From the NCBI RefSeq assembly GCF_007741475.1, contig NZ_CP036261.1, positions 4,093,798-4,157,797 on the forward strand: a stretch of 64,000 nt of DNA, in the 5' to 3' direction. The position numbers and the translations under genes were made by a program. This DNA comes from Rosistilla ulvae. Lineage in GTDB: Bacteria > Planctomycetota > Planctomycetia > Pirellulales > Pirellulaceae. Of this stretch, positions 53,786 to 62,632 are shown in pieces. Under the pieces are notes generated by a model. The model made no database searches. It was not told the origin of the DNA and was given only the letters and a program-made list of their open reading frames with translations. Position 1 is the first letter of the stretch. Each line of letters opens with the position of its first letter.

Positions 53786-55494
53786 TGCGAGTCTGTTCCT
53801 ACACTATCACCTAGAGGAGCCACATGCTGCCGGAACCGGTGGAACAAATCCGCCAGATCACCGCGTTCGACATCGGTCAGCGGCTCAGGTGACTGACAGA
53901 AGACTTGGATCTGAAAGCTAAGGCTATCGCTTTTTGCAACGGTTGCATCGCCGCCGCCAAAGAGAGATTTAACGAGCCGAAGCAGGTCATTCAATCGCCC
54001 CGCATGCCGTTGCATTTTTTTCACTTCAGGGGCAAGAAACCCGCGGAATTCGTTGTCGAACAGACCGGTTGTGACAAGCCCGTACTGCTCTGGTTCCTTT
54101 GCGACATCAAATGCCATGAAATCACCACCGCGGTCGAAGCCCGCATCGCGATACGTTGAAAATTTGATGTTGGTGTCTTCCCACCCTTGGCCTCGATAGC
54201 AATCGGTCAGGTAATGCCAACCATTGGTATAAGGGCCATCGATGGACGCCTGCGCTCGAAGCGCTCCCTTGGACATAATCCAAAGCTGCGAGACTTCGCC
54301 ATTCACATTTCCACTTTCTCTCACGACATGCTGGTACTCGACATTACGCCAACCGCCAAGCGTCGGGGGAACAAGATCTCCGCAGGGCTGCGCGAGGAGT
54401 TCGATATCCGCACGGGACGCAGATGCCATCGATCCACCTAACGCAATCGACGTGTACTGTACGAGTGCAAGCGTTCCAAACAACCCAAGCACGACGCGCC
54501 GCTCGCGCGCTCCCAAGAAACTGGAGATCGGACGTCGTTTTCGCTTCCGCTTCGGCTTGGTATCGCCAGCCTTTGCCTCATGTTCCTTATGCCAGTAAGG
54601 AGGAATCGACGCCGGCCACAGGAAGCATAAAAAACGCTCGGTGCTGAAAATTGCCAATAGAGTCAATGCAAAGAAAATCACTCCCAACATCTGATGATAG
54701 ACGCCCACATCCACCGGCAGTGCAAACTCCTCCTTCAAGACGACAACGGCAACAATTCGCGAGATATTGGCGACCAAGACCCAGAAGAAAGCAGCGACCA
54801 GAACCAACAGGGACCTCACGACGCCAGCCTTGTTCAAGATCAGATACAGACCTGTACAGAACAATGCTGAAAACAGCGATTGGACCCCACTGCAAGCCTC
54901 TTCGACCTGATACGACTGGGAGGGCAAGCGGAGCACAACACCATCCACCATGTGTCGATAGCCGAACAAATCCAAGATACCACTGGACAGATGGGTGGCA
55001 ATTCCCTGCAGAAAAACGATCAGCTCGCGGTCGTAGCTGAGCGGAATGGGGATCACCAACCACAACAATAACCAGGCCGGCAAAGCCTTCTTCGCGACCT
55101 GCCCCCCACCAAGAGAATAGATCAGTGCCGCCAGCAAAAACATACTCGACACCCCGGCAAGCCAGGGAGAAACCAGCAGGGTGGCAACCAATAGGCTCAG
55201 GAACGCAATCGCGATCAAAGAGCGACGCAGCCACTTAGAAGTTGGCTTATAGCTTGGATCGGAAAATGCCGCAACGATCAAAGCAAGGCCCGCCGCGATC
55301 CCCAGCGGAAAGAAGCTGTAGTGGTCGCGATACCAAAGCCACCTCGCCAATCGAAGCGATAGTGGAATATAAGCCGCAGCCAAAACTAACAGCAGCCCCA
55401 GACCAAAACGGTCGATCGAGAGCCAATTGGGAAGGAAGCTATAAAACGAACGCACTCCCCGAGAAGGGAGTGCGTGTGGAGTTTCTGTTGTCAC
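53782..55494 (-). CDS. Exosortase with fused EpsI-like C-terminal domain, module 1
   Basis: The product has 570 residues. Eight or more helices in the first 300 residues hold the exosortase triad: C201 in 'VEEACSGVQSL', R246 in 'VANISRIVAVV' and H267 in 'GVYHQMLGV'. After a basic linker (RKRKRR) and another helix, residues about 350-560 form a soluble domain with 'GWHYLTDCYRGQGWE', like the EpsI/DUF3485 protein that accompanies other exosortases. It should cleave and transfer PEP-CTERM proteins at the inner membrane. The PEP-CTERM gene lies 51 bp upstream. Confidence 0.88.
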   Translation of the reverse strand: MTTETPHALPSRGVRSFYSFLPNWLSIDRFGLGLLLVLAAAYIPLSLRLARWLWYRDHYSFFPLGIAAGLALIVAAFSDPSYKPTSKWLRRSLIAIAFLSLLVATLLVSPWLAGVSSMFLLAALIYSLGGGQVAKKALPAWLLLWLVIPIPLSYDRELIVFLQGIATHLSSGILDLFGYRHMVDGVVLRLPSQSYQVEEACSGVQSLFSALFCTGLYLILNKAGVVRSLLVLVAAFFWVLVANISRIVAVVVLKEEFALPVDVGVYHQMLGVIFFALTLLAIFSTERFLCFLWPASIPPYWHKEHEAKAGDTKPKRKRKRRPISSFLGARERRVVLGLFGTLALVQYTSIALGGSMASASRADIELLAQPCGDLVPPTLGGWRNVEYQHVVRESGNVNGEVSQLWIMSKGALRAQASIDGPYTNGWHYLTDCYRGQGWEDTNIKFSTYRDAGFDRGGDFMAFDVAKEPEQYGLVTTGLFDNEFRGFLAPEVKKMQRHAGRLNDLLRLVKSLFGGGDATVAKSDSLSFQIQVFCQSPEPLTDVERGDLADLFHRFRQHVAPLGDSVGTDSQ

Positions 55495-55545
55495 GTAGAT
55501 GACTCGGAAATGCTTTTGAAATCGACTGTCACTTACCAGGCTACG

Positions 55546-56292
55546 CTAAGCCTTTGGTGCAGCTTTCGATTTTCGTCGGCGAAGGTATCCAAGTCCAAAA
55601 GCGGATGCACCAAAACTGGAAAGTAGCAAGCTGACAGGTTCGGGATTAACGATTGTGCTGGATTGCACGCTACCAATCTGACCTGCCGTCAAGCTAACCG
55701 TAAAGGTGTTGGCGACGCGAAGCCGAGTACCAAAATCTCCAAGTCCTCCAACCGTCTCTTGTGTAGCAGCAAATGGCGACAACACCGATGGCGGAGCAAG
55801 CACAAGAGAATGGTTGTACGTGCTGCCACTACTGAAATCGAAAGGATTCAGTGGACCTGGATCGGGGAACGACGTCGAGAAATAGCCGGAACTATCGGTT
55901 AAAGTCCCGTCTCCCGTTGTGGAGATAGAATGCCGAAAGAAATCGATCGGGGCTCCCGCAACGGTGAACAGTTCGGATGTCGAAACTCGAATCGGTGTTG
56001 CTGGAACGTTGCCGCCGGTGAAGTCGTAATCTGCCTGAACATTCAATTGTCCCGATCCGGCATCGGCACCAAGGGTGTTTGCGTTGACAACAAAGCTTGC
56101 GCCACTTTGCCATCCAGCCAATGAAGTGAGATCGACTGTGATTGCACCAACATTTACGTTAGTGTCGTCGGCACTTCCATCAACAATGGTCGTGTTGAGG
56201 CCATTACCTTGAAATTGCAGGGTTAAAACGGCTTCCGCCTGCTGTTGCGACAAGACGCAAACCAGCGCTGCGATGATTATCGAAAGTCTCAT
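55546..56292 (-). CDS. PEP-CTERM sorting-domain protein
   Basis: The ATG at 56292 (GAGAGG upstream) gives 248 residues with a signal peptide ending near 'QQAEA'. The middle is a Gly/Ser/Thr-rich beta protein typical of extracellular PEP-CTERM cargo. The C-terminus is a complete tripartite sorting signal: 'NPEPVSLLLSS', a hydrophobic helix (about 15 residues) and RRRKSK. It lies between two exosortase-TPR modules on the same strand and is their obvious candidate substrate. Which of the two exosortases acts on it cannot be told. Confidence 0.88.
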   Translation of the reverse strand: MRLSIIIAALVCVLSQQQAEAVLTLQFQGNGLNTTIVDGSADDTNVNVGAITVDLTSLAGWQSGASFVVNANTLGADAGSGQLNVQADYDFTGGNVPATPIRVSTSELFTVAGAPIDFFRHSISTTGDGTLTDSSGYFSTSFPDPGPLNPFDFSSGSTYNHSLVLAPPSVLSPFAATQETVGGLGDFGTRLRVANTFTVSLTAGQIGSVQSSTIVNPEPVSLLLSSFGASAFGLGYLRRRKSKAAPKA

Positions 56293-56421
56293 CGAGTTGT
56301 ACCTCTCGTGGGGAGTATTCAGTTTTCGTAAATCGTAACACAAGGCATTTCCGTTGCAACTGGCATCTCGGTTATTTTCCCCCTTCTCTTCGCAAACTGC
56401 CTAAACCACGGCCCCTAGCTT

Positions 56422-57921
56422 CTAGTTTGTCAACGATTTGACAATCCGTGCGTGCTCTTCCGACAAGTCCTTGTTCCCCAAAGCCTCATAGACTTTTGCA
56501 AGGGTTTGATGCAATTCAACCGCCCCCTTCAGAACGGGAAGCGCCTGCTCCAAGTCTGTGAGAGCCTGCTCCCACTGCTGCAGTGCCGCATGGATTTGCC
56601 CCCGAGTTTCGATAACGTATGGGTACATTGGATTGTTCGCTTCAACAAGTTCGACAGCGCGACTGCTGAAACCAAGTGCTTTTTCGTATTCTGGCGGTTC
56701 CTTATGGGACATGAACCAAGCAATGTTGTTTAACAGCGCAGGCATCTGTGGATTTTTGCGATAGGCTTGCCTGAAGTGCTGCATCGCCTTGGCCGAATCT
56801 CCACCTTGGGTTGCGTGAGTGCCCAAAATGAAATGGGCGGTCGCCGTGGCATGCCCCGACGCAAGCATCTTGTTTACCAGTTGTTGCGCTTGCTCTCCTG
56901 CATCCCCTTCGAACCGCGAGAACTCAGCAAGTCGCGCAATCGCCGCTTGATTGCCTGGTTCGAGCGTCAAAACTTGCCCAAGCAGCCGAATGATCTGCAC
57001 TTGTGATTCCAGTGAATCACTCTCCAGCGCAAGAGAATCGACGCGCTGGACATATAGATTTGCCAGTGTCGAAGCCAACGTCTTCGACTGCGGTTGTAAG
57101 CCGGCTTCGGTGGCTAGTTGCATTCCTTCGACAAGCAGCTTTTCAGCCTCGGGGAACTCGCTATTTCTAAAATGGATCAACGCCAACTGAGTTCGAGCTG
57201 TGGCATCGCTGGGCTCCTCTGCAAGGAGCTCCTCGAGATAAGCTTTCGCCAGCTTATAATGCTTCTTTGCTTGAGACTTTTCCGAGACCTGATCGTAAAG
57301 ATCAGCGAGAGTAAGGTGCATTTCGGGACGTTGATCAACAATCTTTTCCAGATGCTCAATCGCCTCGCTCTTCATACCCGCTTTGTGGTAGGCAAATCCA
57401 TAAAGCAAGTGTGCGTCGGCAAGATTAGGCTCCTCAGCCACCGCTCCGTCGAGGTGGTGTATCAGCGGTGAGAGGTTGGCTGGCGTCCATTCCTTAATAC
57501 TGGCGACCAAACGATGCGCCTTCCACAGGTGCGCTCGGCCATAGCCGAATTCGTCCTCCGGTGCTAAGAGGTCCATGGACTTTAATGCGGCGTCGCTGCG
57601 TCCCAATGCTTCGTCGACCACAGCACGGTTAAATTGCACACTGGAATCGACGGGGGAATTGCCATCAATCTTCTGCAAAAACAACGCCGCGGTTTGATAG
57701 TCATGATCGATGACGGCTTCATTGACAGCCTTTTTATAGCGTTGTGCAGTCCGACCTTGCAGCAAGGGGCTAAGCATAGCGGGCAGCAAAACAGCGGCGA
57801 TCACGATTGCCGCGGGGAGTGCGGGCCATAAATGGCTTGTCTTACGCGTCTCCAGCCAATGGATTGGCCGAGCAAATAGGATCAAGAGCCAACCTTTACG
57901 ACGTGTTTTTCTCGGCCTCAT
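56422..57921 (-). CDS. Membrane-anchored TPR protein of exosortase module 2
   Basis: The 499-residue protein opens with a basic stretch and one transmembrane helix at about residues 34-53 ('LPAAIVIAAVLLPAML'). TPR repeats follow: 'DYQTAALFLQKIDGNSP', 'DAHLLYGFAYHKAGMKSEA', 'AMQHFRQAYRKNPQMPALL'. The ATG at 57921 overlaps the exosortase stop at 57918 by four bases, exactly as in module 1. It is homologous in layout and C-terminus to the module 1 TPR protein, so the two modules arose by duplication. Confidence 0.78.
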   Translation of the reverse strand: MRPRKTRRKGWLLILFARPIHWLETRKTSHLWPALPAAIVIAAVLLPAMLSPLLQGRTAQRYKKAVNEAVIDHDYQTAALFLQKIDGNSPVDSSVQFNRAVVDEALGRSDAALKSMDLLAPEDEFGYGRAHLWKAHRLVASIKEWTPANLSPLIHHLDGAVAEEPNLADAHLLYGFAYHKAGMKSEAIEHLEKIVDQRPEMHLTLADLYDQVSEKSQAKKHYKLAKAYLEELLAEEPSDATARTQLALIHFRNSEFPEAEKLLVEGMQLATEAGLQPQSKTLASTLANLYVQRVDSLALESDSLESQVQIIRLLGQVLTLEPGNQAAIARLAEFSRFEGDAGEQAQQLVNKMLASGHATATAHFILGTHATQGGDSAKAMQHFRQAYRKNPQMPALLNNIAWFMSHKEPPEYEKALGFSSRAVELVEANNPMYPYVIETRGQIHAALQQWEQALTDLEQALPVLKGAVELHQTLAKVYEALGNKDLSEEHARIVKSLTN

Positions 57922-59600
57922 TGGGTCACCTCGCGAATCAGCTCGACAAGCGTTATCGCAGTCTGATGGTGGAAGTCCCTCATCGCGGTTGCTTGCTGCT
58001 CGTCAAGTGGATCTTTAGATTGGTACAACAATTGAACTTGGTAACTGGACGGGTCACGACGCAACGAAGCCGTTTGCTTGAGAAACGCCGACTGAAATCG
58101 CGAGAGCCAGTACTGTAGCGTCCCCGAGCTATTGCCTGCCGGAACGAGCGGCTGCCCAGACTGGAGGAACTCGCTGAACCAAAGATGACCAACTTCACCG
58201 TCCGGTGCTGCGACGATTGCCTGAACACTCTGAATCTTATCGTTATCTTCCGTCGCAAGCACTTCGCGAGCAGAAACGTCATACCCCAGAGCGGCATAAC
58301 AACCGGTTAACTCATGCCAACCGAGAAACGGGAAATCGATCGCAACCGTAGCGGTTCCTCTCGGCGACCGATAAACCCAACTGGCAGTGTTGCGTCCCAT
58401 AAAATTCGTCAATGCTCTCGATTCGGCGTCGAACTCAACACGCTCCCACTCCCCTATCGTTTCGGGCAGCGAGTTTTCATTCAATGCAGTGATCATCTGT
58501 GGATTATCAGGATCGATCACGGTAACAGATTCCGCTTGCAACGCGAGTGTCGCTAGTTGCAAAACCAGCAGCAGGACGAAGCCACCACCGATGACATAAA
58601 TCCAGGTCGAGCCGTTTTGCACGTGAAGACGAAGCGACCGATCTTCCGTCGATTCCTCTTCAGTTGCGGTCGCGCTGAGATCGGTCGTCGGATAGTCCTC
58701 GAAATCGATATCGACCACTTCGTCGGATTCCAGGAAGAACAGCAGCAAGCGATCGCTACTGAATAGCAACGCAAACGCCAACGCGAACAAGACCAGTCCA
58801 AAGACTTGGTGAGCCGTTCCTGTCGAAATATCGATCCCAAAGTGCTGCATCGCGATCACGACACCGGCGACGCGGCCAATATTGATCGTACAGGCCCAGA
58901 AGGCGGCACAGCCCACCAGAGCAACGCAGTGATACCATGGCCGGCGATAGACCGTCAAAAAAATGGCCGCGGCGGCAACCAGCGTAAAAAGTGATTGAAT
59001 CCCACTGCAGGCTTCCTCTACCAGAAATTTGTCATTGGCAGTCTGGATGATGTGCCCCGCCAAAACATGGTTGACTCCGGTGAAATCGAGCAACCGGCTC
59101 GCCAACGTCGACGTTAAACCCTGCAGCCAAAAGATCAGATCGATGTCGAGATTCAGCGGCAACTTGATCAACAAAAAGAACAGGCACCACAACGGCAGAA
59201 AGCGGGAAAGCCAGCCCTGCTGATAGAGTTCCAACAAGATCGCTCCTGCGGTAACCGCCAAAGCCAACGCAGCAAGGTTTGGCGACCATGCAACATAGGC
59301 AATTGCCAACAGCAACAGCCCGGCCAGCAACAGCGACTTCTGCCAAATCGGACGGATTATTCGAGGGATCGGAGCAGATACCCACAAATGCGAAATCAGC
59401 ACCGGGATTGCGATCAACAATAGCGGGAAAAACTGATAGTGCTCGAAGGCCCAGAGCTGCTTGAAATGCAATACAAGCAACGGCGCAAAACTGGCCAAGA
59501 CAACAAAATAAAACGCTGCCCGCCGCTTCAGATCCTGCCAGGCCACAGAGCCTTCATGATTTGTATCAACGTCAAACGATTCTGCCGCCAAATCAGACAT
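57918..59600 (-). CDS. Exosortase with fused EpsI-like C-terminal domain, module 2
   Basis: The product has 560 residues. The triad is C198 in 'VEEACSGIQSL', R243 in 'TINIGRVAGVV' and H264 in 'GTAHQVFGLV'. A linker rich in acidic residues ('VVDIDFED') leads to an extra helix and a soluble domain with 'GWHELTGCYAALGYD', the counterpart of the module 1 motif. It is diverged from the module 1 enzyme in both halves. A carbamoyltransferase gene lies 92 bp upstream on the same strand. Confidence 0.88.
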   Translation of the reverse strand: MSDLAAESFDVDTNHEGSVAWQDLKRRAAFYFVVLASFAPLLVLHFKQLWAFEHYQFFPLLLIAIPVLISHLWVSAPIPRIIRPIWQKSLLLAGLLLLAIAYVAWSPNLAALALAVTAGAILLELYQQGWLSRFLPLWCLFFLLIKLPLNLDIDLIFWLQGLTSTLASRLLDFTGVNHVLAGHIIQTANDKFLVEEACSGIQSLFTLVAAAAIFLTVYRRPWYHCVALVGCAAFWACTINIGRVAGVVIAMQHFGIDISTGTAHQVFGLVLFALAFALLFSSDRLLLFFLESDEVVDIDFEDYPTTDLSATATEEESTEDRSLRLHVQNGSTWIYVIGGGFVLLLVLQLATLALQAESVTVIDPDNPQMITALNENSLPETIGEWERVEFDAESRALTNFMGRNTASWVYRSPRGTATVAIDFPFLGWHELTGCYAALGYDVSAREVLATEDNDKIQSVQAIVAAPDGEVGHLWFSEFLQSGQPLVPAGNSSGTLQYWLSRFQSAFLKQTASLRRDPSSYQVQLLYQSKDPLDEQQATAMRDFHHQTAITLVELIREVTQ

Positions 59601-59692
59601 GCGTGGTATAACTCTTCCCTAAGGATGTAATTGTTCAAACCGACGGAGGCATTCGGCCACTCCGGTTTCCGCGACCTAACCGTCGCGGCCGC

Positions 59693-61468
59693 CTACGTGG
59701 ATGCAACGCGTTTACGATATTGGGATGGAAAGGCAGGGTTACTGCGATCAACGATCAAATTCCCCAAGACCAACACATCCATGTCGGTTCGCAAAAAGCA
59801 ACTCAACGCCTCCGCTGGGGTTCGCACGACTGGCTCATTCTCGTTTAACGATGTGTTAAGCACAATTGGAACCCCCGTCCGCTTGTAAAACGCCGATATC
59901 AACGAATGATATCTAGGGTTTGTGCGGGTTGAAACACTTTGCAGACGACCGCTTCCGTCGACATGCGTCACCGCGGGAACCAATGCCTGCTTGTCGGAAC
60001 GAATTGGCAAAACCTTCTCCATATAAGGTGCATGTTCCTCGATCGCAAACCACTCCCCTACGTGTTCTTCGAGGATGCTCGGTGCAAATGGACGAAACTT
60101 CTCGCGAAACTTGATGCGCAGATTGATGATGTCACGCATGTCGGTGCGTCGCGGATCGGCGATCAACGATCGATTGCCAAGCGCCCGTGCGCCAAACTCC
60201 ATGCGTCCCTGGAACCAACCAACAACCTTCCCATCGATCATCAAGTCGACAGTTTGTTCCATCAGCGCGTCGTCGTCGTAGCGCTGAAATGGCAAATCAA
60301 GCTCTTCGATCGCCTGCAGGCACTCGTCGTTGCCAAACTGACACCCCCAATACGCGTGATCTTGAACAAAGGAGCGTCCTTTTTCCAACACCCGATTCCA
60401 AACATAAAAAGCAGCGCCGAACGAGGTGCCATTGTCCGCCGCCCCCGCAGGAACATAAACCTCCTCGAAAGGAGTCTTCTCAGTAATTTTTCCATTGGCG
60501 ACCGAATTCATCGCCACTCCTCCCGTCATGCACAGCTTGGTCTGCCCTGTCTGATGGTGAAGTCGCTCCAGCATGTGCAAGATGACCTCTTCGGTAACCA
60601 CCTGCAAACTCTTGGCGATATTCTCATGCTTCTTCGTTACCGGGGCATCGGACGATCGAATCGGTCCTAATTCTTGAACTAAACGATCGGTCAGGAACGG
60701 TTCGACGACCGGTGCCCCATCATTCCAATTCATCCGGATCCCCAACCGATGATGGTTGAAGTAGTCCAAATTTAGCTCGAACGTATTTCCGGTAAGCTTG
60801 ATCATTCGACGGATCGCATCGACATATTCGGGCTCGCCATAGGGAGCTAAGCCCATCACCTTGTATTCGTCCCCATAATACGGGAATCCAAGGTACATCG
60901 TGATCGCACTGTACAGAAACCCCAACGAGTGCGGGTAGTAGACGCGGTCCAATTCCGACCAAGTGTTCCCCTTGCCAAGGGCGGTCAAGGTGCTTGTGAA
61001 ATCCCCCATCCCATCGACACTCAACACAGCGGCTTCGTCGAAGGGTGAGATCAGAAAGCCCGCAGCGACATGCGTCTGATGATGTTCGATGCGATGAAAA
61101 CGAGCTTGAATTGCACGCTTGTCGACTCCAACAGCCCTGGCAAATTGATCTTCCAATGCCAAGGTCTTGCCTTGCCGGCGCAGTCGATCCAGGACCGCCC
61201 GTCCATTGGGGCGATGCTTGATCACGTAGCCGAGCCGTTTAGCCAGGTTCGCCTTGGGATTAAACGAGATCGCCACGTGGTCGAGCTGTTCGGAGGTGAT
61301 TCCTGCCTGATCCAAGCAATAGCGGATTGACTGAGCGGGAAAACCGGCCCAATGCTTGATCCGATTGAAACGCTCTTCCTCCACTGCGGCGACCAGTTGA
61401 CCGTCGACGACGATTGCCGCCGACGCATCGCCGTGATATGCGTTAATTCCTAAAACCGAGATCGTCAT
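59693..61468 (-). CDS. NodU/CmcH-family carbamoyltransferase
   Basis: This 591-residue enzyme has the family's two domains: an N-terminal ASKHA-like part with 'GINAYHGDASAAIVVDG' and 'VAAVEEERFNRIKHW', and a C-terminal carbamoyltransferase core with 'GRMEFGARALGNRSLIADPR' and 'INLRIKFREKFRPFAPS'. The family transfers the carbamoyl group from carbamoyl phosphate to hydroxyls of sugars or antibiotics. Its position among glycosyltransferases suggests carbamoylation of an exported polysaccharide; the acceptor is unknown. It starts 30 bp from the upstream glycosyltransferase stop. Confidence 0.9.
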   Translation of the reverse strand: MTISVLGINAYHGDASAAIVVDGQLVAAVEEERFNRIKHWAGFPAQSIRYCLDQAGITSEQLDHVAISFNPKANLAKRLGYVIKHRPNGRAVLDRLRRQGKTLALEDQFARAVGVDKRAIQARFHRIEHHQTHVAAGFLISPFDEAAVLSVDGMGDFTSTLTALGKGNTWSELDRVYYPHSLGFLYSAITMYLGFPYYGDEYKVMGLAPYGEPEYVDAIRRMIKLTGNTFELNLDYFNHHRLGIRMNWNDGAPVVEPFLTDRLVQELGPIRSSDAPVTKKHENIAKSLQVVTEEVILHMLERLHHQTGQTKLCMTGGVAMNSVANGKITEKTPFEEVYVPAGAADNGTSFGAAFYVWNRVLEKGRSFVQDHAYWGCQFGNDECLQAIEELDLPFQRYDDDALMEQTVDLMIDGKVVGWFQGRMEFGARALGNRSLIADPRRTDMRDIINLRIKFREKFRPFAPSILEEHVGEWFAIEEHAPYMEKVLPIRSDKQALVPAVTHVDGSGRLQSVSTRTNPRYHSLISAFYKRTGVPIVLNTSLNENEPVVRTPAEALSCFLRTDMDVLVLGNLIVDRSNPAFPSQYRKRVAST

Positions 61469-61498
61469 TCAAAGCTTACTTTCTTCCAAAACCAAAAA

Positions 61499-62626
61499 CT
61501 AACGCAACGCTTGTTCATAACAAGCCAACATTTTTGCCGCAACGCTCGACCAGGCAAACTGTGTGGAAACGAGCAACCTACCACGCTGCCCCATCTGATT
61601 GCGCTGATCATCGGCGAGTGCTGTCGCCTGCCGAATCGCATCAGCAATTCCGGCGCACGTGCCTTCGACCCACCAACCACATCGTTCCCTCTGCACGATC
61701 TGCCAGGGAGTACCCTGCGTGGCCACCACGGGCGTCCCACTGGCCAAAGCCTCGGCGATCGCTAATCCAAAATTTTCGCTTCGCGAAGCATTTACCAGAA
61801 ACCCGGCGGCAGCAAGCATTGACCACTTTTGCTGCTCGTCGACTTCACCAATCAAATGAACTCGCTCGCTTAAACCAGCGACGGCAATCAGGTGCTTTAC
61901 TTCTTGAACATACTTCCATTCCCCGGCCCCAGCGATTACAAGCGGCCAATCCAACGGAGCAGCCTGGTGCCACGCTTCGACCAAAACATCAAGCCCTTTC
62001 ACCGGGTCGATCCGCCCCAAAGCAATTGCAAACGGCTTGCCTCGACCGACAGGAAAAGCCCGAGGCAAAGGCAAGGCACTATCCGGTGGCAAGTCGCACC
62101 CGTTTGGAACGATTTCGATCGCCTGTGTCAGCCCCCGACGCATACAATCGTCGCGTTCTGCCTCGCTGGTCGCATGGATCACGGCAGCAAATCTTAGATC
62201 CCGCTGCTGATAAAGGTTCCAAGCGACTCGCTTCCGAAGCGGCTTTACGTTCAGGCATGCTTCCGACAACATGCCTCTGGGCGACACAACGTACGGCACC
62301 CTAATCGCCCTTGCTCGCCGAGCCGCACCGTGTACCGTCGGGCTCCACAAACCGTGGAGATGCACCACCGAAACCGCTTCCTCCGCATGAATCCTCACCA
62401 GCGCATCCGCGAGGCCGGAAGACCTCTTGGCGGACGGGATTGCATCAAAGCGAACGCCGCCAGCATCATCAACATCGACGGTTACCGCTTGGCCACGGTC
62501 TTGGAATAACACCGAAACACGGATCGCTGGCTCCAGGTGCGCCATGCTCAGTGCGAGCGCAGGAATCGACCGGCTCGGCCCACCGCTGGAACAATCCAGA
62601 TCGCGAACGATGTGAACGACATGCAT
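61499..62626 (-). CDS. GT4-family glycosyltransferase
   Basis: The 375-residue protein is a GT-B-fold glycosyltransferase. The N-terminal 'VRDLDCSSGGPSRSIPALA' is the typical acceptor-domain start, and the nucleotide-sugar site has the family's E-x7-E in 'SENFGLAIAEALASGTPVVA'. A preceding 'ALGRIDPVKGLDVLVEAW' is also characteristic. Donor and acceptor sugars are unknown. It lies between the carbamoyltransferase and a second GT4 gene, separated by 30 and 6 bp, so the three are probably one operon. Confidence 0.88.
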   Translation of the reverse strand: MHVVHIVRDLDCSSGGPSRSIPALALSMAHLEPAIRVSVLFQDRGQAVTVDVDDAGGVRFDAIPSAKRSSGLADALVRIHAEEAVSVVHLHGLWSPTVHGAARRARAIRVPYVVSPRGMLSEACLNVKPLRKRVAWNLYQQRDLRFAAVIHATSEAERDDCMRRGLTQAIEIVPNGCDLPPDSALPLPRAFPVGRGKPFAIALGRIDPVKGLDVLVEAWHQAAPLDWPLVIAGAGEWKYVQEVKHLIAVAGLSERVHLIGEVDEQQKWSMLAAAGFLVNASRSENFGLAIAEALASGTPVVATQGTPWQIVQRERCGWWVEGTCAGIADAIRQATALADDQRNQMGQRGRLLVSTQFAWSSVAAKMLACYEQALR

Positions 62627-62632
62627 CGCTAT

